A stretch of 64,000 nucleotides of DNA from NCBI GenBank assembly GCA_022494885.1, contig JAGVSM010003446.1:62001-126000 (forward strand), read 5' to 3'. Every line of letters begins with the position of its first letter. Position 1 is the first letter of the stretch. The stretch comes from Micrasema longulum. Taxonomy: Eukaryota > Arthropoda > Insecta > Trichoptera > Brachycentridae. Positions 22,336 through 32,809 of the stretch are shown here, one piece after another. Below the pieces are notes generated by a model. That model was not told the origin of the DNA, searched no databases, and saw only the letters and a list, made by a program, of their open reading frames with translations. A program made the position numbers and the translations under genes.

Positions 22336-22790
22336 TATTATGCGGAATTTTAGAAAAATAAATGCTGAAAAAAACGCTCACTTAAATTTTCTTTGATTTA
22401 TAGAACGTAATTTTTAATTTAAAAAAACTACACCAGGAGCAAGAAAATGTCAAACTCGTTTAAAATATTATACCAATCATAAGCGACTTGGATATTTCTT
22501 AGAAAATTTATGTTTCTCGGAGTTAAGTTTATATCAAAGAAAACTCATTTGGAAAACGAGTTCTTTTAGAAAATGACTTCAAGGTAGAAAATTATACTCC
22601 ACGCGATGAAATTCAAAATGCATCATTTTAAGTCAGAGCGCTGCGATAGAAGTTTTATGAGAGATTTATTTTTCATTTATTTAAAAAATAAATATTGACA
22701 AATATGTAAAGTTACTTAAAGAACTCTGTGGAGGAAATTAAAAAATGGATGGTAAAATTTAGTTTCTGTTTATATTTATTTTAACATAGA
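22336..22790. other. AT-rich spacer
   Basis: Nothing recognised. Confidence 0.3.
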
Positions 22791-22794
22791 GAGA

Positions 22795-23735
22795 AAACAT
22801 TTTTGAGAAGTCTAGGCATTTACAGGGCTTATGACCTGTCATTGGCTGGTTTAAGTGGCCACTTTACACACTGTGTAGCATTCACCATTTTGCCCATGTT
22901 TTTTTTTTATTTTTTATTATTTATTTATTTAGTTCTATGTATTTACATAGTCTTATATATATTTACAACACAATATTTACATCTATACTTATTCTAACAT
23001 TATTTATCACTATTATACACTTAGTATCCTAATTTATAATATTAACTGTTTCATATGTACATTTTCATTAATTATATTCACTATTTATACTATTTACTAC
23101 CTAATGTTTTTCACATATATACTTTTTACATTTAATTTTAAATATATTAACTTCATTTTTTATGCTTTCTGGCATTTCTTCAAATAGTTTTATTCCCTTG
23201 TACATAAGGTAGTTCTGGGACATTGCTTTTGATTTTTTTTTCAGTCTTATATTTTTAGATCCTCTTGTTGCATAGTTATGAAAGAACTCATTATTTTTTT
23301 GTTTATTTTGAAAATATCTCGGAACTATTCCTTTAATAATTTTGTTTATTTCATTGGCAACATTGAATTTGATTCTTTGATCAATTGTCATGATATCTAG
23401 AAGTTGAATCATTTTCTTAACATTTGTTCAAATTCTGTTTAAACATCCACATTTCCTCAACTCTTCCATCTGTTGACTTTTGTTAAGTAAAGGAGCTGAA
23501 ACCTTTATTATGTGGGTGATATTCATCCGGCATAATCAAATCACCTACTAGGCAACGCCTGAAAACAATTTTCCAATTTTTATACTTCTTATTTTACCAG
23601 GTAGTTAATTCGACAATGTTTTCTAAACAATGTTTTCTCTCACTGTTGAAATTAATTTAAATATGAATAACTCCCTGGGGAAGAAATCCAGCCAGTCTGC
23701 AAGCATTTGGACATACTCAAACATTGTTAAAATTT
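22795..23735 (-). repeat. SINE-P split by a LINE
   Basis: The minus copy begins (3' side) at 22795 with ACATTTTTGAGAAGTCTAGG and runs to CACCATTTTGCCCATG at 22897. It resumes at 23436 with TTTAAACATCCACATTTCC and continues through the head region (GGCAACGCCTGAAAACAATT) to 23735. The two parts are consecutive in the consensus, so the 22900-23434 LINE inserted into an existing SINE-P. Confidence 0.8.
22900..23434 (-). mobile_element. 5'-truncated LINE, RT C-terminal tail
   Basis: The minus frame 23412-23101 is intact over 103 codons. It contains IDQRIKFNVANEINKIIKGI, FFHNYATRGSKNIRLKKKS, MYKGIKLFEEMPESIKNEVN and FKIKCKKYICEKH, the 'ri.F.....ifki..g..P.Y....H.Y.TR...ir......sl.ykG.klfn.lP..IK' tail of a Jockey/CR1-like RT. 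The 3' UTR and A/AAAT-rich tail read out to 22900. The catalytic domain is absent. This is the best preserved LINE frame in the window. Confidence 0.75.
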
Positions 23736-23739
23736 AGTT

Positions 23740-24185
23740 TCGTTCATCTTAGAAGGGACATAAACGAATAAACCTAAGAAATTAAATATAACAGTTGTTT
23801 TTTTTACTCTTAAAAGACTGTGGTAAATAATCCCGTTGCGCGCTGTGATGGAACATACTTTCCGAATCCGATGTGAAAATGACTATGTAAAGATTACAAA
23901 AAATACGAGTTTATCCTCAGAGTACTAATGCGCCAAGCTGTAGAGGCGCCTAAACGTAGGAAAACCATTCTATGACTATTGGTTATTAAGTTAGCTACAG
24001 TTCGCAGCAAAACGATGGGCCGTACTTAGGTCGAAAATTGCCAAATGGATATTAATTTGCATTGTACATATTTTTTAATATGTACCTGTGTATTTATTAT
24101 TGCAGGGTTATTCCAATTTATTTTTCTATAATTCTCGTATATTTATTTTGTTAATCTGAAAATGCATGTGTGTGTTAATTTTTGT
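23740..24185. other. Spacer, nothing recognised
   Basis: No coding block or repeat match seen. Confidence 0.3.
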
Positions 24186-24189
24186 ATTT

Positions 24190-24470
24190 ATTTATTCACA
24201 ACATACTTATATTACATTTATTGAGACATAAATCTCACCTACGTGGAACTAAATTCCAGTGTTGAGTTTGTTTGTTTGTCCGTCACATCTCCGAAACGGC
24301 GAGTCGTAGCGTCCTGAAATTTGGACACGTTATTTTAGATGCGATTTTAAGGTTAACATCGCTATTTTCGAGTAAAATTTTAATCGACCTCTACTCGATA
24401 AAAACTCCAACTTTGTATGGATGCCTAGTGCGGCCCCGACATACTGCTTATTATCAACAGTAAACATACT
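24190..24470 (+). repeat. Possible DNA-transposon/Helitron-type repeat end
   Basis: The segment TTTGTTTGTTTGTCCGTCAC followed by CTCCGAAACGGCGAGTCG and CCTGAAATTTGGACACG is of a kind common in interspersed repeats of invertebrate genomes. That resemblance is from general memory. A 63-codon frame overlaps it, but I do not think it is a gene. No second copy is in the window. Confidence 0.25.
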
Positions 24471-25478
24471 TTTATTTACAAATTTACCTCCTTAATTGAG
24501 AAAAAATAGTATCTTAAGTAAATATGTTGATATAATAAAAGTTTTTAAGCAACATAATAGACGTGTCGGGACAATAAATGCCAAAAATCAATGTAAATCA
24601 TGGGAAAATATTCGAAATCAATTACCTGTGAAAACTGTCTTCTTTAACATCTTAGACGCTCTTACTGCTGCAACCAAACATACTGCAATTCATCATAGTT
24701 GATTTTTATTTATTATAACGTAAATATCCAAGTTATTTACAAACAAAGCCAAGCACAGCTACTAAAGCATCCGATCAAACTGTAATGTTTATTTTGTCAA
24801 ATAAAACAAAATGGCCACCAATTGGTTGCTAACCAAAAAACCAACATCGCTTGCGTTCTATGAAGCATAGTGATACGGCTTCTCTCTAGATTACGCATTA
24901 TTTCTCTGAGAGTTTATCATTTGAATAAAAAAAAAAGATATATATCAAGCCATCACAGCCACACAAGAGTTAATATCGACAAGTCTCAACAACTTTCAAA
25001 TATCAGCCGACAAATGTTTACCCCGAGATGGCGGCCAGACCTCATCGGTCTGGAACATAAAACGTACTTTGTAGAATACAGTTTACAGGATGTTATAACA
25101 ATTCGAATTTTTCCCGTGTTAGGAACAACTTTTCTTACATCTCAAGATGCAAAAGCTGTTTAAAGTTTCTTGGCATATTTAGCTTCGTACAAATTCACAG
25201 AACTTGCTAAAGTGGGTCAATAGGTGTGCATATGAGCATGATACGTTATCAGGCTTCCGAAATGCAGTAAAACTCTGATTTATACCATTTATGTAACATG
25301 GAATAGTCATGGAAAATTTGCATTTGCGTTTTGCATTAATTACGATATATTTTGAGCATTAAATTTTTTTTTTTTCTTATTTGTTAAGTGTTGCGAAATG
25401 CTAACTATTTGGAATGCAAGTATAACGAAAATTGTTATCATTTCTTGAGCGACACTTAATTGTGCACAAATCATTTAA
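24471..25478. other. Unassigned short frames
   Basis: Frames at 24496-24702 (KSWENIRNQLPVKTVFF) and 24870-25163 (97 codons, QMFTPRWRPDLIGLEHKTYF) are not recognised and lack start context or neighbours. Confidence 0.2.
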
Positions 25479-25479
25479 T

Positions 25480-26125
25480 TCATACTTTTATTGGATTATC
25501 TAAACCACGTGTGGATTTATAAATGGAAGAAGATTTACGGATCAAATATATACCCTAAAGAAAAAATTCTGGCTAAACACCAGAAACTTTTCTACACATT
25601 TGTCGATCTGCAAAAGGCATTTGATAGAGTTGACAGAGAAATTGTGGAAATTTTTATCGGAGTATGGAGTGTATGGTAATCTGACAAGGGTTATTGCGTC
25701 TTTGAACAAGGACAGCACAGCATATGTGATGGTGAATGGGTCATTCACATCGTAGTTTTACATTCCTAAAGGAATAATTCAATTAGATGAATCTCACCAG
25801 AATAAATAAAGGTTTCAGCTTTTTAACCTCACAAGCATCAACAGATAAAATAATTGAAGGAATATATATGTTTAAATATGGGCAGAATGGTGAATGCTAC
25901 ACAGTATGTAAAGTGGCCACTTAAACCAGTCATTGACAGGTCATAAGCCCTGTAGATGCCTGGACTTCTAGATTACCTTCTCTTAAATGTTCTTCATCTC
26001 TGTTGTAATATGTTAATACAAACAGCTCCCTAGGGAGTTGAATCCAGTCCTTGTCTACAAAAATTTGAACAAACTCAAAATATTTTTGATTCCTAAAGGA
26101 GTCAAACAGGGATACATTGATATTT
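25480..26125 (+). pseudogene. RTE-type RT domain core, split by SINE-P
   Basis: Plus frame 25491-25660 encodes FYTFVDLQKAFDRVDREI, RT motif A with its catalytic Asp (FVDLQKAFD). After a +1 shift it continues KFLSEYGVYGNLTRVIASLN and AYVMVNGSFTS, one TAG stop, and FYIPKG. At 26089 the sequence resumes with IPKGVKQGYI, the 'i..GVrQG' motif B. Removing the 25774-26088 insertion and one 12-bp repeat puts these parts in the same frame. It is the only copy in the window that retains RT catalytic motifs A and B; the YADD box is not found after 26125. Confidence 0.8.
25774..26088 (+). mobile_element. SINE-P copy with 12-bp target-site duplication
   Basis: This 315-bp copy is flanked by exact direct repeats ATTCCTAAAGGA at 25762-25773 and 26089-26100. 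It starts ATAATTCAATTAGATGAATC, contains AAGTGGCCACTT (12-bp palindrome), ACAGG..CCTGT, CTCCCTAGGGAG (palindrome) and CTTGTCTACAAAAATTTGAA, and ends CAAACTCAAAATATTTTTG. The target is an RT coding sequence. The duplication length suggests LINE-mediated retroposition. Confidence 0.9.
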
Positions 26126-26505
26126 TTTTATTATAATTCTTACTTTTAATTTTAATTTAAACTTTTCATTTTTATTTTAACTTTTACTTTTGATTTCAAT
26201 TTTCATTTCAACTCTAAATTTATACTTATTAATATGTACATCTACTACCTGCATCTAATTAATTATTGTTGATTGTAAATTTATACTATGAAATATAAAT
26301 GTTCATGGAAGCACAAAGAGGGAGAGGAAAGTAGAGTTAGAGCTATATAATGTCTTCTTCCTTTTATGTACTTTTTATTAATATTTATATTTTAACTTTT
26401 TGAGAATTCAATTATTTTTTCCTCTTTCCTCCTGCATTCATAATAAATTTGTGTGAAATCTGTTATTGGTCTTACTTTTTTAATTGTTTTTTCGTACCTT
26501 GTATT
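26126..26505. other. AT-rich spacer
   Basis: TTTTAATTTTAATTT-type low complexity at 26140-26220; no feature recognised. Confidence 0.3.
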
Positions 26506-26507
26506 TA

Positions 26508-26568
26508 TTTAAATCGAACCCGAGACCTCTCACATAGTAAGTACCATTACACCACGAGGCCAATTGAT
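26508..26568 (-). repeat. tRNA-like SINE head
   Basis: The minus strand reads GGCCTCGTGGTGTAATGGTA then GAGGTCTCGGGTTCGATTT, with an A-box-like and a B-box match. It is the same head as the SINE-A copies at 44 and 48 kb, without a recognisable body. Confidence 0.6.
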
Positions 26569-27540
26569 AAAAAAGCAACCAAAACAATAACGAGAAAAAA
26601 CATGAAAAGTATTGGTACATTCTAAAATAAATGTCAACGATAATAAATAATACTAAAAATAAACTTTTTTAAAGTTAACCTTTTTTCTAAATAAATTAAA
26701 ACAAAAGCGAGGTAAAATAATGAAAGACCAAAATGTAGGGTTGATGCTAATTAAAACATAATATTTTGCAATTAGCAAAACATAGCACTTAGCAGTTACC
26801 GTTAGCAGTCTTGCAAATGGCTGTGATGTCTAAGAGCGCATTTTTGCTCAGTTATTTTCATTTCATTAGCACGCTAGCTAACGAAAACAAAATATCGTTA
26901 ATTATGTAGGTACTAGTACGGACCCCAATAACGTGCCTTCCTAACGTTTCTTCCCTATCTGCGACACCAGAAACCACCCTAATGTTAAGTCGTGCCAAGT
27001 ATGCGGAAGGGTAGATATGAAAATAAAACCTACGTTTTAATTATCGAGTAACGAGCACACCTTTTTCTCCTGTTTTACTACGGAAGATTGGTTGCATATT
27101 AGTTTCTTATCATGAAATAAGCTTGATGTCTCCACTTATTTATTTTTTTATCATTAGAAATTGTGTCATTCTGTTTATTTTATTTTGAAATTCACAAAAT
27201 GGCACATAACTAAAAATACAGTAAAATTGTAATCATATAAATATAAAGCAAAAAATTGACATAACTGTACCCTCCCAATCAAAAATTTCAACACATATCA
27301 ACAGATAGCAATATTATATAATCAAAACATCATCAACATTCCTTGACCGATCCCTAGTTGGAGCATATGGTGTCCATAAGAATAAACATCCATAACTGGA
27401 TTTCATAAAAAAGAAGGGACCACTGTACAAGATTGCTCAGGGAATAATTTAAAAAAATTGTATTCTCTATGTTGTCATCATTAATCTTTTTATAAATAAT
27501 TCCTCCATACGTGTGCTGTCACTGAACTTTTTTTAAACGG
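26569..27540. other. Spacer, nothing recognised
   Basis: No coding block or repeat identity seen. Confidence 0.3.
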
Positions 27541-27544
27541 CTAA

Positions 27545-28153
27545 ATCGATTTACGTGCGGTTTTCAGAGAAATATAGATCTTTGCACTGTGCGTGTTTGT
27601 AGATATAAAAATCTTCAATCTTATATGTAAAAAAGGAATAAGGAGCATAAATGTTTTATTCATTGATCTACCAGGGTTGCATTCAGGAGAATGCATTTAC
27701 GAAAAATGGAAAGATGTTGGTTTTTTGTGTATAAAAAAGTTTGTTTTTAAATGTTTACAAACAGCATTTGTTGTTTGTGGATCTCACTCAGATTCTTTCT
27801 TTAAACTTGTTATAATTTCTACCCATTTATTTCTTTTTACTGGATTTTTGGTAATACTGAAATAATATCATATTCAATACATTTTCAAAAATCATATTCC
27901 TACATAAGTACACCCCTTCGTTGTTGAGAAGACCGGAGTTTGACGTTTGCAAAAAGAATGCCATATTTGAAAAAAAAAAGTTTAGGAATTCAACCATAAA
28001 CAAGTACCTAGGTACCTACTTGAATTCAATATTTGAATATAAACCATTTTTAGTTTTGGAATTTAATCACAAACAATTTCCTGGGTACCTACATATCAAT
28101 GAAAAGTATTTTTCCAGCGTTCGGACAGGACAACGTCTGTCGGGCCTGCTAGT
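27545..28153 (+). mobile_element. Helitron-like 3' terminus (5' boundary uncertain)
   Basis: The sequence ends GGACAGGACAACGTCTGTC (28123-28141; GACAG/CTGTC stem), then CGGGCCTG, CTAG and T at 28153. A short hairpin several bases before CTRR followed by T is the Helitron 3' hallmark. Two frames upstream (27593-27865; 27921-28253) show no helicase or Rep motifs, so this would be non-autonomous. The 5' end is a guess. Confidence 0.4.
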
Positions 28154-28184
28154 ATCTTTATATTATACGAGTAAAATATTTTTT

Positions 28185-28335
28185 TTTATAAAAACTTTTT
28201 TTATTTTAGGAAAGGAGAAATACTTTAATTCTTATTATTTACTCAAATATTGAAATTTTTGGACCATTTCCTAAAAGTCGTAAAAAGCTTGTGCTGGAAA
28301 AATGAAAATCGAGTTGTGGTAGAGTGGGAATATTT
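28185..28335 (-). repeat. tRNA-headed SINE, family 3, second copy
   Basis: The reverse complement of TGCTGGAAAAATGAAAATCG and of the AATATTTGAGTAAATAATAA / AATTAAAGTATTTCTCC block matches 3013-3140. The tRNA-like head is cut short at about 28335. Confidence 0.6.
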
Positions 28336-28429
28336 TAAAAAAGAACCTCCAAGCATTTCTGTCGGCTTATGTATGTCTGTTCTTAAACCTCGGTATTTTG
28401 CTGTTTTGGACCCAGGGTACGTATTCTGA

Positions 28430-28640
28430 TAGGAAGTTAATATTTATCTTCAATTTTATTTACAAAACGACTTCTAACCAGGAAACAATAAAGTGACTTG
28501 ATCGGTGCGATAATTTCAAGTTTATTAGTAACCCTACAAATAAATCCCAACATACTTAGCGCCTCATTTGAAATCTTGCCAATACGATCTGATTGTCTTG
28601 AACAGTTTTCATATATAAAATGCAATTCAAATTGCCCTGC
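28430..28640 (-). pseudogene. RT thumb fragment
   Basis: Minus frame 28625-28437 encodes RQSDRIGKISNEALSMLGFI then IAPIKSLYCFLVRSRF, matching 'kI..k..r.LGFi.R......l..LY..LVRs.leY' of CR1/L2/Jockey RTs. Both ends are truncated. Confidence 0.6.
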
Positions 28641-28842
28641 GCTATATTACGCTTTTTTTAAAACTGACTAAGGCGAAACTTGAATCAATTGAAAGTTAGT
28701 GATGATATGCGTGTAGCTTTGAGCAAAAGCCAGGATTACCAAACTTGTACAGAAGATGCAAGCTCAAAAATCACATTGATGCAAACCAAATTTGATTTTC
28801 TATTAAAAATGTTGTGTTTTCTATTATAATTGTTCTGTTAAA

Positions 28843-28860
28843 AATAATAATAATAATAAT
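28843..28860 (+). repeat. (AAT)6 microsatellite
   Basis: Six AAT units. Confidence 0.8.
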
Positions 28861-29044
28861 CATAGCGTATTAACAAAAATAACAGTAACTTTATCGACTA
28901 CGTACACATTTAGGTAATAAATTTCTCTCGATCATGTCTAGTCTGCCTTACTGGTACAACCTGTTGTAAACCTGTGACATTTTTATGCAAAAACAAACAA
29001 TGATATTACTACCTACTAGTTAATTTACTATACAGTTATACAAT

Positions 29045-29645
29045 ATTAATTTATTAGAAACGTATTTTGAGTAAATTTTCCGATTTTTCTCAACCTAAAC
29101 TCAGTAACCAATGTTTTACAAATTTGTTCAATTTGCATTCGGATCATGGTTTTGCAATTTTTGGAAATCAAATTGAATATTTTGGGGTCCATAAATCTGA
29201 AATTTCTTTGCCCAAATTCATAGTTTGTGATAGACCTCATGACCCATCCTCTAGTTTGACTTGTTGTAGTGTGGGAGTGTTTTTTTTTGGGATTTGATAG
29301 AATAATTTACTTTCACAAACATTATTATTCTAAACAATATAATTGCCTTATATCTTAGATCTCAAATAACTTGACGCTGGGGTACCTAAAAGGCTTTTTA
29401 AAAAGTATTTTAATGATTGATTTTTGAGCAGATTCGAGAGGTTTAATTATCGATTTATCAGTGCCTCCCCATCCTGTTATGCCGTTACTTATAATTGATA
29501 AGATGTTACGTATCGACTTGAAGATATTGGAAGTTTTTTATTTTTTTGTGTTATATATTCTTTGTGTTCTGTCCATTTAAAATATTTATCAATAATTATT
29601 CCCAAAAACTATAATGCATGTAGCTTTTGAGTTAAACGAATATGT
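29045..29645 (-). pseudogene. LINE RT C-terminal region
   Basis: The minus strand from 29590 encodes NILSIISNGITGWGGTDKSI, then IKPLESAQKSIIKILFKKPF and a 'yPS..LFe' block. After stops and frameshifts, 29240-29046 encodes YEFGQRNFRFMDPKIFNLIS, the 'gqrnf.f.gPkiFN' end. It is the same family as 33838-34640 (which shares SIxEPxxxAQKxIxKI). Catalytic motifs are absent. Confidence 0.65.
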
Positions 29646-29649
29646 TAAG

Positions 29650-31450
29650 TTTATTTTTAGACTAACAGTTAATTTTTCTTGAACCTATGTCCCTGTTGAC
29701 AAAAACATCAATACAGTCTCTTGTAAAAAATATTATTTAGTTTTTTTTTTTTGCAGGTTTTCATAAATCATTTATTTAAAAAATGTTCAATTAACAATAT
29801 TTTGAGAATATTCGAATAATTTTTAACAAGTTTCCAATGGAATCGTTCACTTAATCCTCTTTATTTTTGTCATAAAAAAAATTTCCGCTTAGTAAAAGTT
29901 TTCAAGTTTTTAAGTTTTTATTTTGATTTTGTGATGCATAAGCAAATAAAAATATTACATGTTTGTTTTCAACATAAAATAAATTTAAAAAAATGTTGGA
30001 ATTACTTTACGCCAAAAGCAAATATATGAAAGATCTTTTGAGTGTTTTTTCTACATTTCTTCTCATAAAACATTGAACTTCCATTGCCAATTTCTACCAA
30101 CTTATTGAGTTATGTATTCAGTAGATAATTTATTTTCTTTGCTAACTTAAGCAATTACAGACGAGAGATATGGCATTTCCCAGGATTTGCGATATCATTT
30201 ATTTTGGTGGAGAGTGGAATTTCGCCAAAGTAGACGTATTTTTGTAACAATATTTACACAAAAAATAATATAAAGAATTCATATTAAAGCAATATTAGAA
30301 GTGTAAATAAGAATTAAGGATTTTCAGATATATTTATTTTATCATTTCAAATTACCATTGTTTATATGTTTACTAACATGGTTTTCGGACTGTGCCCATA
30401 TTTAGCCATAGGTATATTAATAACAAAAAAATACTCAGTAAATTAAAGTTAAAAATAAATTACGAAATATGATATAGTATTCGTCAAAATCTTCTTTTGA
30501 AATTATTATATCGTAAAATGCATGCTGAAACAATAAAAAATAAATAAAACATAGTATGTATAGTTACAAGACAGGAAGCTGAGGAATATGTTTCATAAAT
30601 AAGAATGTAATTTTAGTTTTTTGAAAATCCTTTTTCGTTTTATTGAAGTAGGTATGTTTTAATTAATTTTTTTTTATTTTGAAATTTTACACAATTTATG
30701 TGAAATAATGTAGAAATATATATAAATAAATAATACACTGACACTCCGGAACGTGCCTGTGGGCCAGTGGAGTGGCTATATCAATAAATAAAAAATATAT
30801 TTATATTGAATGTACCTACTTATTGTATAAACATTTTTGTTGACTATGTATTTTTATTTTATATTGGATTAAATTAATAAATAAACATAATTCAATATTC
30901 AAAATAAAAGAATTATAAAAATAAATAGAAAATAATCGAAAAACGTACCAAAATCGGTCTATAAAGCATAAACTAAAGTATTTTGCTGTGAAATAAAAGT
31001 TTTTACTTTATTAAATAATTAAACAAAACATCAAATAATATAATAATGAAATAAAGATTTTAAAAGGTCATTTCAGTTCATCAATTGGTCCAAAGAGCTT
31101 CGTACTTTTTTGTCCCAAAATGTTAATTAAACTCATCTTTCAGGCTCAATGTTGTGGACAGTATAAAAAATGTACTCACTTTTAAATTATTCCGTTTGTT
31201 TATTTTATTAAAGACTATCAGAGTCACATTTCACATAATGTGCGTTGTTCGCAGGATGGTAGGATAACTATAATTTCAATAACGAAGTTAGGAAGGATGT
31301 TGGCAGGATCGGAATATTTACAGCCTTATATGAGTTGCAAATTTAAAACACGTAAATTTAGTACTTTACATACACCCTAAAAATAAGGCAATGAAATTAT
31401 TATATTTAAGGCAATAACAATAGATAAAAGAAAAAATAATACATATCAAG
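29650..31450. other. Long AT-rich stretch without recognised gene
   Basis: Only short frames. CAATATTTTGAGAATATTCG at 29798 may be a worn SINE-P 3' end. GACACTCCGGAACGTGCCTG before AATAAATAAA at 30739-30790 looks like the tail of an unrecognised retroposon. Confidence 0.3.
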
Positions 31451-31454
31451 ATGC

Positions 31455-31600
31455 TAGGTCAAGCTTGTATGGGCTACAATTTGACCACTGGCCTAGTTAT
31501 TTTGCCGGAAGTAGTTTTTAAAGTTACAGCAACAATATTGTCATGGCCAGGTGACAGCTTGACAACTTGCCCCTACTTCCACCGAAGGCGAGGGGGCAAT
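31455..31600 (-). pseudogene. BEL/Pao retrotransposon Pol tail (DUF5641-like)
   Basis: The minus frame gives PRLRWK, one stop, GQVVKLSPGHDNIVAVTLKT, then SGKITRPVVKL followed by a stop. This matches the DUF5641 domain at the C-terminus of BEL/Pao polyproteins ('P..W..G.V..l.PG.D...RvvtlkT..G.i.RPv.Kl.pl'). Only about 45 residues remain and no LTR was recognised nearby. Confidence 0.65.
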
Positions 31601-31609
31601 CGTTATTTA

Positions 31610-31776
31610 TCTATTCATTTATTTAATTTATTTTGGTTCACAAACAATAAGCAATACATATGACATAGGTATAATAATCACAAATTGTTATTTTAGATAT
31701 TGTTCATCAATTATATGTGAACGCAGCATGCACAAATTAAAGGGAAAAAAAAGTTTATGATAGATTTTTTTAAAAC
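31610..31776. other. Spacer with ATTT-rich tail
   Basis: ATTTATCTATTCATTTATTT may be a minus LINE tail; no coding support. Confidence 0.25.
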
Positions 31777-31955
31777 ATTATGTATATTTTTTGGGTGATA
31801 CCGTGTATGTTGGATTTGATCCGACGTTTCGACTACCATTGCAGGAGCCATCTTCAGGGAAAAACCCTGATCAAATCGGATCAAATCCAACATACGCGGT
31901 ATCACCCAAAAAAGATACATAATATTGATAACAGTGACCGTGAAAACCTTCGCAC
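31777..31955. repeat. Penelope-like terminal repeat hairpin 1
   Basis: The left arm (ATTATGTATATTTTTTGGGT, GATACCGTGTATGTTGGATT) is the inverse of the right arm (ATACGCGGTATCACCCAAAA, AGATACATAATATTGATA). The right arm continues CAGTGACCGTGAAAACCTTC. The left arm keeps the ribozyme-like core; the right arm has lost it (a deletion near 31870). The same repeat occurs at 39576, 39926 and 43700. Assignment to a Penelope-like pseudo-LTR rests on the hammerhead core and the inverted layout. Confidence 0.6.
31815..31866 (-). ncRNA. Hammerhead-ribozyme-like core
   Basis: Minus strand: TTTTCC, CTGAAGA (31857-31851), a stem II GGCTCC..GGTAGTC around a 6-nt loop, GAAA, then ACGTC and GGA. Stem I can form TCC:GGA. 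Stem III is ACGT, self-complementary, so it would need a second molecule. Predicted cleavage follows GTC. One extra U lies between CTGAAGA and stem II, and one stem II pair is a G-U wobble, so activity is uncertain. Confidence 0.5.
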
Positions 31956-32020
31956 AGATTTTTTTTATTGGTCAGTTTAATTAAATTCTATGGTTGTTAT
32001 AAAAGTTATCACAATAAATT

Positions 32021-32232
32021 ATTAACGTATTACAACAGAGATGAAGAACATTTAAGAGAAGGTAATATAGAAGTCTACGCATCTACAGGGCTTATGACCT
32101 GTCAATGGCTGGTTTAAGTGGCCACTTTACACACTGTGTAACATTCACCATTCTGCCCATATTTGAACATCTATATTCCTTCAATTCTTTCATCTGTTTA
32201 TGTTTGTGAAACTAAAGAGCTGAAACCTTTAC
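32021..32232 (-). repeat. SINE-P copy
   Basis: A clean minus copy from ATTACAACAGAGATGAAGAA through TTTAAGTGGCCACTTTACAC to AAAGAGCTGAAACCTTTACC. The head is truncated at 32232. Confidence 0.8.
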
Positions 32233-32333
32233 CTGTCTAACATATGTGACTATTTGATTTTTAAAATTGGGTTACAGTTTTCCTGTAATTATTTAATGTA
32301 ATGTATTTTTACTTTCTAAATTATCATACAATC

Positions 32334-32540
32334 TTAACCTACGTGATAATGGCCCGAGGGTATATAACCTTATCCCAGTTTCGTGGAAATGTGGTGGGAT
32401 TGCCAGGCTGAGGAAGGTGTTGACTGCATTCTTAATCCATATTGGTCGGAGGGAGTCAGAGAATTTGTTGTCCGATGTAGAAGGACGTAAACTGGTTACT
32501 TGTTTTACTAGTAATGACTTGGGACTTAGGATATAGAGAT
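32334..32540 (+). pseudogene. Possible LINE RT C-terminal tail
   Basis: Sixty-odd codons without a stop encode LRDNGPRVYNLIPVSWK, then RLRKVLTAFLIHI and a terminal ENLLSDVEG. The 'gp.vyN.lP..wk....r.k..l...L' order resembles RT tails. There is no second copy to confirm it. Confidence 0.4.
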
Positions 32541-32717
32541 TTTGGTATTATTCATGTTTTCTCTGGATATTCATTGTTTACCTTTAAGACTGAAAAAGCA
32601 CACATTATGATAAAACTGTAAATACTTTTTAATATCATTATAAAATAAATTACATTACAATTATCAAGTAAATTACATTATAGAACAACCAGGCTTGAGA
32701 AAAATCAAATTTTAATT

Positions 32718-32806
32718 TTTGTGTCCTCACCGGGAATCGAACCCGGAACCTTCCGTGCGTGAGTCAAGCATCTTGACTACTACACCACGGAGGCCGCCGC
32801 CATAAT
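32718..32806 (-). repeat. tRNA-like SINE head, intact boxes
   Basis: The minus strand reads GGCCTCCGTGGTGTAGTAGT, GATGCTTGACTCACGCACGG, then GGTTCCGGGTTCGATTCCCGG-type T arm (perfect B box GGTTCGATTCC). The 5' and 3' ends do not pair as an acceptor stem, so it is a SINE head or tRNA pseudogene, not a working tRNA. Confidence 0.6.
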
Positions 32807-32809
32807 TTA

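Noticed and set aside
24272..24463. 63-codon host gene
   Set aside because: It overlaps a repeat-like segment and has no start context, splice signals or second block.
27593..28253. Helitron Rep/helicase coding sequence
   Set aside because: Neither frame contains recognisable HUH or helicase motifs.
32718..32806. A functional tRNA gene on the minus strand (perfect B box)
   Set aside because: The acceptor arms do not pair and the head matches dispersed SINE heads at 13968, 26508, 44224 and 48001.
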